The notes: a model not told the origin generated them from the sequence alone. A stretch of DNA of 64,000 nucleotides from Porodaedalea pini (GCA_002794775.1 NBAY01000011.1:186001-250000); one strand, 5' to 3'; shown: positions 1 through 11,675, numbered from the stretch's first letter. A program made the numbers and translations.

Positions 1-651
1 CAAGCTCTGTCGTTGATGAACACACGATCCTCTTTTTTTTTTTTTTGCTAGCCAGTGCTATCGTTCGTTGACGGAGAGGTGTATAACGGTATTTCTATTT
101 ACATGCGTTTGAGGCTAACGAGATTCATCCCAGGTCTTCGCCTTAATGTTTTGCTCGTTGGCGTCTTCGACCCGCCTCGTCCGATATCGGTTTGACTGAC
201 TGAGCACCTCGCCGCAATAACTCGTAACTACCTCAATTTTTTGGACGAATAGGTACGGAGGAGTCGTTGCTTTACATTTGTTGCAAGGCTGACAGACCGA
301 TGGCAGATTGAACATCGATTCGCGTTTGCAAACACTTCTCCAGACGACAGCCCATACAAACTGCTACCTATCGTTTTATATGATCACTGCTTGTCTGAGC
401 GCTGTAGATGTCAATCGGACGGATTTCAGACGAATTACGTGATCCAGAGTTTGCTCGTTGAATCGTAGCACGACGATGGAATATGCCTAAATATAGGTTT
501 GTGAATGCACCGTTTTCTCATATTGGTGAGTATACAGAAAATTGTACAGAGACGATATTGAAACTGAGAGGGGAACTTTGCAAGATACACGAGGTTGACA
601 GATTGCGAAAAATTTCGATGCACACTACGCTACAGTACTAGTGGCGACGCG
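1..651. other. Left-edge interval, no gene recognised
   Basis: Short open frames occur on the minus strand but none has conserved-looking protein features or consistent splice signals. A poly-T run lies at about 31-46. The interval is downstream of the minus-strand gene that ends at 652, so part of it may be that gene's 3' untranslated region. Confidence 0.4.
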
Positions 652-1658
652 TCACGCGCGAGGAGCACATCGGAAAGTGTCAATGAGTCTGATGATCGCC
701 TGCCGGTGAGAACAGAGTCAGTCATTTAAAAGTCATGGAAGGAATATGAAACTGACGTTGACCATCGGCCCTTTCTCCGCCTGTAGACCGTGTTTCATGT
801 CAATGAGACATTTGATTGACCCGTAGGTATAAGTGAAGTCCTTGCCAGCCTCTAGCAAGAGATATAGGAGAGGTATATACCCTTGACACCGACGATGCTC
901 ATAAAGGAGTGCTGCGGCTGACACGATGTCCCCACTCGTTGCGATTTTTTCCTTGACAAGCTCCACGAGGAGCGCGCTGACGTCCAACGCTCTCTTAGTG
1001 TCGCCAGAGCACATTCTGCCGTCTGCTGCAGCGTTGAACCCTTCGCACGACAGACGGATACCAGATGCCTGCTCGGATTTTAGTCGTCAGATGGTTGTCG
1101 GTGGTGAAAGCAACGTGTACTCACGGCAGAAAGAGTCTTGCAGAAGAGTCTGAATACCTCCAGGCGGAGGCGGCCTGTGACCTGCCGACTTCCACCCGAG
1201 GCTCTCTCTTGCTCAAGTAGAGCCAAAATCGCAGCGACAACCTCTTCGACACTGGCGGTATATCCCACTTCCTGGATCTGATCCAGGACGGTATAAACGG
1301 AGATGCGAGTCGCGTCGCGCTTGAATAGCGGAGATACTTCCGCATCCCCTATATTGTTTTGCGATCGATTCAGGGAAGACGGTCGTCCGCCCTGTAACGA
1401 TGCTAGGTGTTGTTGTCCAAAGGATGTGGGCCCGTCGACGGCGGGTACTTCGGTGCCTAGTGGAGTCGGGGGCCACGTCGGAGGCGGGAAAGACAAATCG
1501 AGCGCATTCCACAAGGGGTGCGCTCCGCTCTCCTTCAGGAGAGGCAGTAGAATGGGCTCAGGCAGGAACGTTTGTGTACCGACAGCGTTTCCGCTCCGAT
1601 CAGTGTAGACCGGAACGTCGGGCAAGGGGATGGCTGAGAGAAAACGCCTTGCTACCAT
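652..1658 (-). CDS. Unknown protein, 297 aa, three exons
   Basis: I do not recognise the family. Reading the minus strand, three exons join in frame: 1658-1125, 1068-757 and 699-652. The introns are GT-AG (GTGAGT...GCAG and GTCAGT...GGCAG) and 56-57 nt long. The start is the first ATG of a long open frame; the protein begins MVARRFLSAIPLPDVP. The first ~110 residues are Pro-rich and probably loosely structured. The rest looks alpha-helical, with Leu/Ala-rich stretches around VEEVVAAILALLEQERA and ALLVELVKEKIATSGDIVSA, which suggests a helical-repeat or tethering fold. The protein ends with a short helix and Pro-Arg-Ala. There are no catalytic motifs, no convincing signal peptide and no membrane segment. 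The third exon (16 codons) is the weakest part; without it the protein would read through to a stop at 733. It is followed on the same strand by no clear partner. Confidence 0.6.
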
Positions 1659-2718
1659 CGTAGAGAATGAAGCTGAGGATGGACAACGAAGGGGAGGGAG
1701 GTAGTAGTTGGAAAGAAAGGCGGGTCTCTCGAGCCACGCTTTATAGAGACGCTCACGTTGTCGATAAGCGCTAGACTGGATTGGGATTTAATGTTGTTGT
1801 TGTGCTGCTTCTTTTTTCGCAGAAAACTTGTGCGTGAGGGCGTGTGATGTCGATGGGGCTCGAAGACTGCCTCGTGCCTCGCGTAAGGACGAAGACTGGT
1901 GCCCAGACCTCCGGCTGCACACGCGTAAATGCCTCAGCCTTTCCGTAGGCCTAACTCCTCATCGCCTGTGCGCTGAAATCTCAAGAAACACTGCTCGTGG
2001 ATGGCTGGCTGTGATGGACTTGATGGGTACTCTTTCATAGACTGTATTTCTTCCACGAGCATGTGCAGTGATGTGCGTGTACGCGACTTCAGCCATGGTA
2101 TACGTGTTCCTTCATAGACACACATTTCGAGGGTTGGACCCTGTCGGTGGCTTGTAGATTTGATCAAATGTACCTTCCGCAGCCTCCGCGAAGCAGTTTA
2201 GAATTTAGACGCGCGGACTGCACGCTACAGATCAGCGCATGAGTCTCCTCCTGCAAACTTTATTAAGATTTCCAGATACGATGGAGCTTGACCTTCATCT
2301 ACTACTCCAGTAACCTCGTACATGAGTGTTCGTTGTCCTATTGACTCGTAACACAGGGCATCCGTGTCTCTTCTCTGATGCTGTCCGAGAGGCTGGCGGC
2401 GGACGTTGAGATAAACCCGCTCGAAGGCCCAGAAGTGACTCGTAACGATCGCATTTCATAGAAAGACCCTCGGAGCCCCTATTTGCTACCCGATAGATAG
2501 TGGCTGGTAAAAGCATGGTCTTGCAGAGCTTTCACAATAGAATTAGGAAAACAAGGTCGTCAAGCCGGTGTAGGGTGTTGATGATTCGAACCGCGAGTAG
2601 TTCGGCACTCCATAGCGTGGCTTGCAAACTGCTCGGCAAGCTGAAATTTGTAGGACATAGGGTGTTGTCTCGCGAGAAAAAAAAATGCATTAATGAAAAT
2701 GTTCCGCAATTGTAGACG
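1659..2718. other. 1.06-kb interval without a supportable gene
   Basis: It lies between the start of the unknown minus-strand gene and the 3' end of the Ind1-like gene. Short frames on both strands (for example 1934-2167 on the minus strand) lack family resemblance and do not splice into anything longer. A polypyrimidine stretch and a T/G-rich run occur near 1790-1815. Confidence 0.4.
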
Positions 2719-4036
2719 TCAGCCAATGGCTAGAGAGTCCCAAACTTTGGACGCTACTCCAAGTATGGCATTGTTCCATTCCCTCTCAGCTCTGTCTAAT
2801 GCTTTGCTTGTGGAAGTCAATACAAAGGGGATGCCCGCGTCTCCACCCTTGTTAACGTCTGGTACAAGCGGCAGCTCTCCCAGGACAGGTACGCCGACGT
2901 CAGTCGCGGCGCGGCGGAAAGAGTCTGCGCTCCCAAAGAGATAGTGCGGTGTGTCGCATGACGGACATAGGAAGTAAGAGGTATTCAGCACGAGTCCAGA
3001 TATCTGGAAAGAGAAGGTCACGTATGAATGGATGCATGAGCGAGCGAACGGCTCTAAGAAATGCATACTGGGATGGACACCTTCCGGAACATTGCGATGC
3101 CTTTTCGCACGTCGGCCAGGGACACGTCCTGTGGGGTAGAGACAATGACAGCGCCTAACATTCAAGTCAGTACCAATATGAAGAGCTCCAATACAGTTTC
3201 GTGCACTACCATCTACGTTCACGAGCTGGCCTACAGTCAGCGGGACGTCTCCAGTGCCAGGCGGCATGTCGACCACCAACGCATCCAGTCCCGGGCCAGC
3301 GGACTCACCCTTACCAGCACCGTCGCGCCAGTCCACATCAAACAAAAGCTGCTGAATGGCCTTCTGCACCATCAGCCCGCGCCAGACAACAGGCGTGTCA
3401 TCGCGTGAGGGCTGAGATGCGCTCGATGTTTGTGTTTTGGGAAGAAGAAAGCCCATAGACATGCATGGGATCCCGTGGTTCTTAAGTGGAATGAGCGCTC
3501 CAGCTAGGCAACGTTAATTGAAATGACAGGAATACAGCCGAAACATACTTAGACTGACAGGACGTTAATTTGGGCTCGTCGCAGTCATCCAAACCCATGA
3601 GCTTGGGTATGGACGGGCCAAAAAGGTCCAGATCTAGAAGTCCTACTCGAGGACGACGTTCCAGCTTGCGGTCTTGCAAAGCAAGAGCCATAGCAAGGTT
3701 GGCTGGTTATAAGGTCGGTAAACTATGACGACAATGGCGAAAGAAAATGAGCAGCGCACCAGCTATAGTACTCTTTCCAACGCCGCCCTTCCCACTTGCC
3801 ACTACGACAACCTTCTTCACATGTGGAATATTCCGTTTAGGTGGTGGTCCACGTCGGGGTAGAGTCGGGGCTGCACCAGTGCGCGGCAGACCCTTTGAGG
3901 ATGTCAGTCAATGCCAGCAGATTGTTCAAATACTCACTAGAGGGTTTTCATGTTGGACCACGCAACCCGCGTGCACGAGACGTTCTGATCTTTGTAGCGT
4001 CGAGGAAAGCAAGTGCCTTTCTGCTAGTAACAGCAT
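2719..4036 (-). CDS. IND1: Ind1/NUBPL-type mitochondrial Fe-S P-loop NTPase
   Basis: This is a member of the Mrp/NBP35 family that delivers iron-sulfur clusters, in mitochondria mainly for respiratory complex I. Six exons join in frame with GT-AG introns: 4036-3938, 3892-3760, 3702-3559, 3503-3210, 3154-3069 and 3003-2719, giving 346 aa. Visible features in order are a basic N-terminus fitting a mitochondrial presequence; the family signature HENPLGLPR; the deviant Walker A loop [34 protein letters not shown]; the Walker B-like DMPPGTGD; and the C-terminal Cys pair CPSC that bridges a [4Fe-4S] cluster in a dimer. The start at 4036 was chosen because an in-frame TGA lies a few codons upstream and the N-terminus then reads [20 protein letters not shown]. 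The length matches the mitochondrial subfamily, which separates it from cytosolic Nbp35 and Cfd1 (these lack HENPLG). Presence of the gene predicts a functional complex I. Confidence 0.93.
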
Positions 4037-5059
4037 AAACTGGCCGCCTATAGCGTCTCAAAGGTTGCGAAGTGCGTCGGCGCAGACGGCTTGAAGCGAG
4101 GAATGTGATCGGCTTCGCGAAGATCAAGAGATCAAGGGATCGACGATCAGACGTTATGCATTTATCCACTAGCAGAACTTCCTACATACGAGCTGAACTT
4201 GAAAGCACACTTCGTAAAGAATGATATTGTTACAAGGGAGACAGAATGAAGAGGGGAGATTAGAAAAGCAGTACAACAGAAAAATGCGAACTTAAGCCCT
4301 AAAAAGCCATAGCAACCCACACTCATTCGCAGCATCGACTTCGTCTTGTTCGCGCAGACCAACGAAGGGCCGAATCTTTAGGAGGGGGGACTACGAAGGA
4401 GCATTAAAGGCTGAATCATTAGTTTAAATTTGACTCGGGAAACCAATATGCTTACATAGGCGCGACGGAGCTGGCTGCACTAGGAGGAATCGACAAAGTT
4501 GGGAACGCCGCCGTAGCACACTAATTTTTTGAGGTCGTTGATTGGCAGTTGTCTTGCCTACTTCTATAGCTGAGAATATACGTATTGTTTGCTCGACATC
4601 ATTGTGCGTCAAGCTGGGAGGGAAGATAGTAGTACCAGTGAAGGGCGGGGCCTCCGTCTCTCCGAGACCCAAATTAAATCCATGTCATAACACCCTATAA
4701 GCAGCTGTAACAATGTAAGATCTAAGTTAACCGTTCGGCTTCAAATGGCTCAGTCACTACGAGTGCATTATGCGAACGACGTCCGTTTCGATCATCACAG
4801 CAGTTTGTGGCGCTCTGCCATCGACACCCAGATTCCCACGGAACATGCATACTGAAAACTCTGACAAGACTCAAGAATACATATCCACGTCTCAGTTTTA
4901 AGCCCTCACTTACCTGGAAGATTGCCTATGAGGTGATACCTCCAGGCCAACATTAAACGCTCAGACTTCAAGACTCTCATACCGCAGCAGATTAATTCTG
5001 CTTGTAGGCGTAAACTCTCATTCTAGAAAAAATCACTCTCTGCTTCGGCTCCTCGTTCC
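4037..5059. other. 1-kb interval upstream of IND1, no clear gene
   Basis: This interval separates IND1 from the foldback element. One minus-strand frame (4424-4672) has a plausible-looking stretch (THNDVEQTIRIFSAIEVGKT), but I find no flanking exons and no family for it. Base composition becomes AT-rich towards the foldback element. Confidence 0.35.
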
Positions 5060-5443
5060 CACGGCAGGAAAATCCGGGGTTTTCCGTGAGGGAGGAGCAT
5101 ATCACAGAGTGTTTAGTGGGGCTCATATAATTTCGGCCGGAAAAGCCTTACATGGATTGTAAATTCTCAATCAATCAAAATGTGCAGAAATTATGCTTTA
5201 TGTATCTAAAATTGATGGCCATCAAGAAAAGTATTTCTGAACTCAGTGTCTACAATCTACTTTGCCAAAGGATAAGATAATTCTGGGATTCTGAATCTCC
5301 ATTGTCCATAAATAAAGAGAATGGTGGTTATTAGATTTAGAATCTGTAAAGTCTTGGACACAAAGGAAAGAGGCTCATTGGATTAAAAATCCACATAGAC
5401 TCCTTGCATGAATGGAAGATCTCTCTTAGATTTGGGATCTATG
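5060..5443 (+). repeat. Left arm of the foldback element
   Basis: This arm pairs with 5474-5855 on the other strand. Its first 29 nt (5060-5088) form a small stem-loop of their own, because CACGG is answered by CCGTG, with GAAAA and TTTTC pairing inside. The left terminus carries GGGG where the right arm has three Gs. Confidence 0.9.
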
Positions 5444-5473
5444 CTGAGTTGATTATATGCTAATCATGTGATC

Positions 5474-5855
5474 CATAGATCCCAAATCTGAGAGAGATCT
5501 TCCATTCATGCAAGGAGTCTATGTGGATTTTAAATCCAATGAGCCTCTTTCCTTTGTGTCCAAGACTTTACAGATTCTAAATCTAATAACCACCATTCTC
5601 TTTATTTATGGACAATGGAGATTCAGAATCCAGAATTATCTTATCCTTTGGCAAAGTAGATTGTAGACACTGAGTTCAGAAATACTTTTCTTGATGGCCA
5701 TCAATTTTAGATACATAAAGCATAATTTCTGCACATTTTGATTGATTGAGAATTTACAATCCATGTAAGGCTTTTCCGGCCGAAATTATATGAGCCCCAC
5801 TAAACACTCTGTGATATGCTCCTCCCTCACGGAAAACCCGGATTTTCCTGCCGTG
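5474..5855 (-). repeat. Right arm of the foldback element
   Basis: This is the reverse complement of 5060-5443. Differences seen by eye include one G fewer near the terminus, one base in the GATCTCTCT(T/C)AGATTT segment close to the centre, a single T/A swap in the TTTAAAATCC segment, and one G fewer in the TCTGGATTCTG segment. Confidence 0.9.
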
Positions 5856-6443
5856 TCCTGAGAATAAAGTAAATAAAGCTTAAAGGCCTCTTGGCATGAG
5901 AAATGCGAAGCAAGCGGCCCGTATTTAAGAGGACTGAGGCAAGGAAGTAGTTCCTGGCAAGTGCAAATATATCCAAATCGAGGATTAGGGATAGGTGATT
6001 GCTCCTGGCGCAGACTTGGCACATTATAGGAAGCTCCCGGAGCCGGTAAAAAGATGCTCTTCAGGCGGAATCAAGAAATATCGCACAATCTTACTTTTGC
6101 GGTGAAAAATGCATGGGTGAGCGCGACTTCGAACCAGCCTCGATGCCTTGCAGGATAACCTAGCTCGGGAGCGGTTGCGACCAGTCCAGTGCAGGCTGGA
6201 GGTTAAGGAGATGGTGGTCCCCCCCACCCCTCTTTTTCACCCAGCGCTCTCGGTTCACTCTGTTGGATCAGACGTAGACAGACTCGATGTGATGAGGTGC
6301 CCTGTGCATAGTTTTATAGTATGTCGTTGGCTCGTCGGCATCCGACCCTCATCAACGTCAGTTTAATCAAGTTACGAACCACAAGCTGCTATCCACGGTC
6401 AACGCAATGAAGGGGACCCGCAGAGTCACGAGCACGGCAGCGC
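5856..6443. other. Interval between the foldback element and SND1
   Basis: No gene is recognised. This region lies directly downstream of the minus-strand SND1 stop and probably holds its 3' untranslated region. An AATAAAG-type motif occurs near 5862-5880 on the plus strand, but no gene would use it. Confidence 0.4.
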
Positions 6444-9400
6444 TCATGCGTCGTCCTCCTCAACGTCCCCAAACTCGAACATGCCAAGACGATCTCTCTT
6501 CGCGCCCGTAACCGCTTCTTGGAGTTTCTTCAGAACACCAGGATAGGCAGAGAGGTATCTGCAGCCCTTGCGGTCGACTGACGCGAGGCCCTCGCGCACG
6601 AGGTCAGCGTTGATGCATGCGGTTGGATCCTGAGCCGCCGCGGGATCACTCGGGTCGATGAGGCGGAGGTGTAGAAGCGGGCCTTCTCGGAAGTCGACGT
6701 TCGCGACGAGCTTGCGGCCCTCGCACAAGCTACGAAAGCGGTCGATCGCCTCTTGGTAATAATCGCTATTCGGATCAACGAGTTTCACGAAGCTGGCGAA
6801 AATAACAAGTATTGTAAGAATCACTGCTTTAGTACCTCGATAACGAGAATGTGAGATTGACTTACCTGAGGCGGGCGTCCTGCGCCTGGCCGGGCAGTGA
6901 TCTGAATTTCGGGTCTAGTGGACGGATGTCCTTGAACGCTACAGTGTCCTGATTCCCATAGTCGATAAATGTCAACTCCGCCTCTTTCTTCAACGGCGAG
7001 GACCGGCGGACTTTCGCGCGGTACCACGAACCATCAGAGAATTTCGCAGAGACCAGATCACCGCCTTTTGGAGAGAAAGTCGAGGGAGCCGCGGCTGCAC
7101 GGTGATGCAGCGAGAAGTCTTGCATAAGTTTTTCTAGTGCAGCAATACCTAAGATAGAGCCCGTCAGCACAGAAGAAAGAACATGGAAGAGGAGAGAACA
7201 TGCCTTCGGTGTTGAGAACTTGCACAGAGAACGTTAATCCGTTATGGGGGCGGACGTCGCTGATGATGATGTCGAGATACTCCGCCTTCAGAGGCTGAAT
7301 ATCCTGAGACTTCTTTTCCTCCTCCTCTGCGGCAGCTTCGGCGTCTGCATCGTAGTCTTTCCAGAGCTGGTAGAGCAAGAGAATGTAAGCAGATTTAAAA
7401 ATGTTCACCCTAATCAAAACGTACACCACGTTTGCTTTCTTTTGCTTCAGCCTACGACGCATTGCTTGATTAGACACACATTGTCAGAGTTTCCAGCTAC
7501 TCACCTCTGCATCATACAGATGCTTGGCCCACGGCAAGCTGTCTGCCGAGAAACCGTGTACAGTCGCCAATCCCTCGCGCACGAGCGCAACCGCGGCATT
7601 TTCCGGTTTATTGAGGTACAGCGCGCCGATGAAGCCACCGTTTTTGTCGACCGCGTCGATCTCAACCTCGACGTCGCGCTGCATGTAGCGGCGCGTCGCG
7701 AACTCGGCCGCTTCCGCGCCGAAGGGCTCACTCTTCTCGTTTGCGTTCCGAGAGGTACGTGGCGCACGGATACCTGGCAGAAGTTGAGATACACGCTGAG
7801 ACGTCCTAAATCGCAGTAGTACACTTACCACCGAGGACGAGCGTGATAGACTGGTTTTCTTTCGGAAGCAAGACTCTAGTCGTGAGTTAGTGATATACTT
7901 ATAAAGAATGCAAATAACCTTACTTAAACCGCGAGCCAGAAGCAACGTAGTCCACTACAGCGGGCATACGGCCTGAGCGTTTGAAACCCGAAAGACAAGA
8001 ATTTGCACGGACGGCCGACTGAATAGAAGCATCAGCACAAGGAGCGAGATAAAGAGAAGAAGAAACATAGAGACCTCAGACACATTCATTGGCTGCTTCG
8101 GTGCGGGATGTTCCTTTCCAGAGTGCACGCCTCGTCCGTCAGCAGCAGCACTAAAAATTCCAAGCATGCTGTTAAGTTTAACAGAAAGGAAGCAAGAGCG
8201 TTTGCCGCGTACGCCTGTTCCGCGGCCATTAACTTGTCATAATCGGACGAGCGGTCCTCATCGTCGCGTTTATGGCGAAGCACGGTCGCGAGGCCTTTCT
8301 CGATGAGCTGCTCGGCGATATTTCTAATAAAGATAATAGGCATTATTGGGGCGGGAAAAATGAATATGAAGCATTTTAACACACGCGTTGGCACCTCCAT
8401 AGCGGATGGTTGCGCACTCGCGTTCGTCGTACTCGCCCTCCTTCGGTCGGATGAAGTCCACGTGCACTTTGACGGTCTTCCCGATGAGCTTTTTGCGGAG
8501 GAACTGAACAACAAAGTCTAAGTCCGTCAGACTCTCCATCCCAAGTTGGTAAATACGCACCTCCCGAGCTTCCACAGCGTAAAACGCCTGCTTCGGATCA
8601 GCAGCTCTGCGAAACCAAGTTAGTTTGCTCCGAATTACATGTCATCAACTCTCCGTACAAAACTTACTTCGGCGCACGCGTCGAGCTGAGTTGTACCCGG
8701 TGTTCCTTTCCGCCTTCTTTCGGAACGACCGACACCTGGTCGCCGCTCCATACACGCACCACGACCGCATCAAAATCGCGCGCCGAGCCATCTACAGCCG
8801 TCGCGCCATTTGCCCTCGCACCAGGTCCACTGGAGGCGCCAGGCAAGGACGCGTAGAGACAGAGATGCTTCTCTTTCGCAGAGCGCTCGGCGGTGCGAAG
8901 GCGCTCCATGCCGCCGCCTGCGGCGAGCATGCCGGCGTGCCAGTCGACGACGCGGGCGAGGCCGTTGGCGACGAGGTGTTCAGCAACGTTTCCGGCTGGG
9001 TGAAGGACTTTGAGGACAAATTAGTCTCAAGTTTCTTGCTATGTAAAAGTTCATGAATAAGAGATGACTGACCATTTCCAATGAATATGCTAGCAGACGC
9101 AGGTGCGGTACCATTAGTGGTTGATTGGAAAGGGGTGGCGGTCGGAGCGGGCAGAGAAAGTAGTTGTACGCGCACAGCTCTTTGTAAAAGCCTCGACTCG
9201 GTGAAGAATCTTGCCTGCACGTTCTCACTACGTCGAGCTGATCATGAGGGAGAACAGGGAAAAAAATGCATACCTCGTCACCCCACTGCTCCGACGCCTC
9301 GCCCTGCTTTCCTGAAGCGCGTGGACTACGAACACCAGCAAGCGCGATGTTTACTAGTTGGTGGTCGCCCTCAGGCATGAGTAAACGTACGCGTACAGTC

Positions 9401-10587
9401 GTGCCATCGCGGACCGACTCAACAATTGCTGCGCTCACACAAGCTCAACAACTCCATCCAAATTTATACCTCATACTCCCAGAAACACGCACCGTCTAGT
9501 GACTTCCCTTTCCACTCTTGCAAGAATGCCTGCGAATCCTGTGGCATATTATAATGCACCTCCCTCGTCTACTTTTTCCCTTCGTTAGTCACGTGACATT
9601 CTTCGTCTGCACAAAAAAATTTATACAAAGTAGCGAAGCCGTGCGCACCTTCGGTCCTTGTGGATTCCACATCCCACGCCCGCCCGTTCGCGCGTCGTCT
9701 TCAAGGTCCCGCCGTTTATTGTCCTCCTCCGTCGGCTCGCGCTTGAGCTCCTTCGTCTTCGCCCACCCGGCGCGCAGGAGCTCGGTCGCGAGGTCCACCG
9801 GCGCGTTCGTGCTTGGCGCCTGGGCATTTTGAGGTGCGGCGGAGACGAGTTCGGCGGCACCGAGGTCGCGCGGGATGTCGTCCGTGCCGAGTGGGAGCGA
9901 GTGGATGGAGGTGAAGGAGACTTCTTTGCCGACGCAGAGCGAGCGGAGGAATTCGCGCGATTCGAAGGCCCAGGGCTATATATGTGTGTGACGCGCAGCG
10001 AGAGTGGTGCAGTGAGTGAATGCGTGAGAAGTATAAATTCGATTGGTCAAGAGATGGGAGAGGGGTATTTTTAAGGACCGGTAGTTATGATATGTTCAAG
10101 GGTCAAATTGAGCACAAGCAGGGAGAGAGAGGACAAGAGAACGAAAGACGCACCTCGTCTTCGCGAGACTGCGTCCCAAGGCGCGGCGCAGTGACATCGG
10201 CGAGGTGAAGTATCCTGCTCCAACCAGATCACAGCACGAAGAATTGCATTCATAGATCCGTTAGCATACACGTATCCCCCGATCCCAGAATAGATATGCA
10301 GACACGCACCGTTCCTTGGGCGGCTGCCCCTGCGGGCCCGGACGCCCGCGCAAGACGAGTGAGTCACCAGAGATGACAGCTGCACCAGCGCATATTCACA
10401 ACAACAACGAGAAAGCACGAATATCGAGAGAGGGTTGTCAGCGAGGAACTACACGCAGTAGAATTAAGAAATGGGCATACACTTCACGATCTAGATGCAA
10501 CGTGTCCAACATCCCCTCCGTCAGTCTCTCTCTCGCTGGAACGAAACGGTATAAGAGATGGTTGAGACGTACTGCTTTCATAGCCAT
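6444..10587 (-). CDS. SND1: Tudor staphylococcal nuclease (Tudor-SN, SND1)
   Basis: This is an RNA-binding multi-domain protein of RNA silencing complexes, stress granules, splicing and mRNA decay. The minus strand encodes, in many short exons, repeated SN-like OB-fold domains followed by a Tudor domain inserted in a last partial SN domain. Recognisable pieces are [20 protein letters not shown] (SN1, near 10,380-10,310); [16 protein letters not shown] (SN2 start, 9438); [17 protein letters not shown] (SN3, near 8,770-8,700); [18 protein letters not shown] (SN4, near 7,960-7,840); and the Tudor core [17 protein letters not shown] with FIDYGNQD (near 7,060-6,940), whose aromatic residues fit a methylarginine cage. 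The C-terminus is [13 protein letters not shown]. The first coding exon is uncertain: ATGGCTATGAAAGCA at 10,587-10,573 fits the usual start of fungal homologues, but the join to the next exon at about 10,381 needs a weak donor (GTCTCA) and an intron longer than its neighbours. Head-to-head with the bS6m gene. Confidence 0.93.
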
Positions 10588-10870
10588 TCTTTTTTACAGA
10601 TTGTATGGATGTCCGAGGAATGTGTGGGATAAAGACTTGAAAAGGGAGTTGTACAGGAGGGACAGGAGTGACTTGACAAGATTTCAGGATTTCGTGCTCG
10701 TGTGCCGCGCTGCGGCAGCGTTTGATCCCTTGATCGCGTTTAAAGCATGTGATGGTGAGAATGAGCTGCTCGATGAGGGTTTGACTTTATTTGGTTTCTG
10801 GATCTGAATTTCGAGAATTGCCAGTGACCAGCACAGCGAGCAGGCTCGGAGGCAGAAGTACAGACTCAAT

Positions 10871-11675
10871 ATGCCGCTCTATAAGCTGTTCTGCATAGCG
10901 GCACACTACCCGGAATACGTGCGTCTACTCTACGTGTTTTTTTTTCCTTCGTTCTGGAGGCAACGTTGACGCTAACTGTCTCGAAAAACAAACTCGGTCC
11001 TAAACGAATCCGTTCGGTGCGCCGCAACAAAAATCATAAATTCTGCTCCCTATGGGGACGGGACGGGAACTTCTAGATGCACATCAAAGACCTCGTATCA
11101 TCGAGCGCGAAGCTGCTGCTCGACCAAGGGAGCGCAGTGCGCGAGATCCGGTTCCTCGGCACGCGCACGCTCCCGCAGCGCATGCGACGGCACAAAAACT
11201 ACCACCGCATCGGCGAGTGCGTTGTTCTCGCTCCTCTGTCCCCTTGCTCATATTCTCCAAATGCAACGAAGAAGGGAACACTAACACACACCCACCTAGC
11301 TATTGGTCGATGCACTTCGACGCCTCGCCCGCGCTGCTCGCGCAGCTCAACGCGCGCATGCGCACGGACCACCGCGTCGTGCGCTGGACGATGCTCAAGC
11401 TCGGCGAGCGCCTCGTCGACGTCGCGGATACGCGCCAGCGCACCGTGCGCTTCCTCTCTGACGAGCCTGACGGCGGGTTTGGCTACGAATTTGGGTCGGG
11501 GTCTGTGTTCGGGATCGGGAGCGGGGGTGGGAGTGTGTTTGGGAATCTTACGGATGAGTTGGGGACTGTGGGCGCAGGCGGGAGTGGGAATGCGGGAGTG
11601 GGACTGAATCTGGGGATTGGGAGCGATGTGGTTGCGTCGTTGGGCGGGACGGGGTATGCCCGGGAAAAAATATGA
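10871..11675 (+). CDS. MRP17: Mitochondrial small-subunit ribosomal protein bS6m (Mrp17)
   Basis: This is the mitochondrial homologue of bacterial ribosomal protein S6, part of the 37S/28S subunit. Three exons join in frame: 10,871-10,918, 11,077-11,216 and 11,300-11,675. The N-terminus MPLYKLFCIAAHYPEY is typical of the family, and the first exon is too short to be seen as an open frame alone. It is followed by IKDLVSSSAKLLLDQG, IRFLGTRTLPQRMRRH, the exon-spanning IGDYWSMHFDASP and VVRWTMLKLGERL. After about residue 125 the protein departs from the usual length with a Gly/Ser-rich tail of roughly 60 residues (for example FGSGSVFGIGSGGGSVFG). It shares a promoter region of about 280 bp with SND1 and its stop is 112 bp from the stop of the convergent HAD gene. 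Confidence 0.92.

Larger units (their letters stand above)
5060..5855. mobile_element. 796-bp foldback / MITE-like inverted-repeat element
   Basis: Two arms of about 383 nt (5060-5443 and 5474-5855) are reverse complements of each other with only a handful of mismatches and 1-nt indels, around a 30-nt spacer (5444-5473). The outer ends read CACGGCAGGAAAATCCGG and its complement. The trinucleotide TCC lies immediately outside both ends and may be a 3-bp target-site duplication. The element has no substantial open frame, so it cannot move without help; the arms are AT-rich compared with the flanks. Near-identity of the arms implies recent formation or gene conversion between arms. The family is not established: a CAC...GTG terminus with a 3-bp duplication would fit CACTA-like DNA transposons, but that is inference. 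It could instead be an inverted duplication that is not a transposon. Confidence 0.85.

Noticed and set aside
2575..2600. GGTTCGAATC on the minus strand, resembling a tRNA T-loop
   Set aside because: The flanking bases do not form a T-stem or an acceptor stem, and no anticodon arm is found upstream.
4424..4672. 82-aa minus-strand frame with THNDVEQTIRIFSAIEV
   Set aside because: It looks protein-like, but no adjacent exon, start context or family supports a gene.
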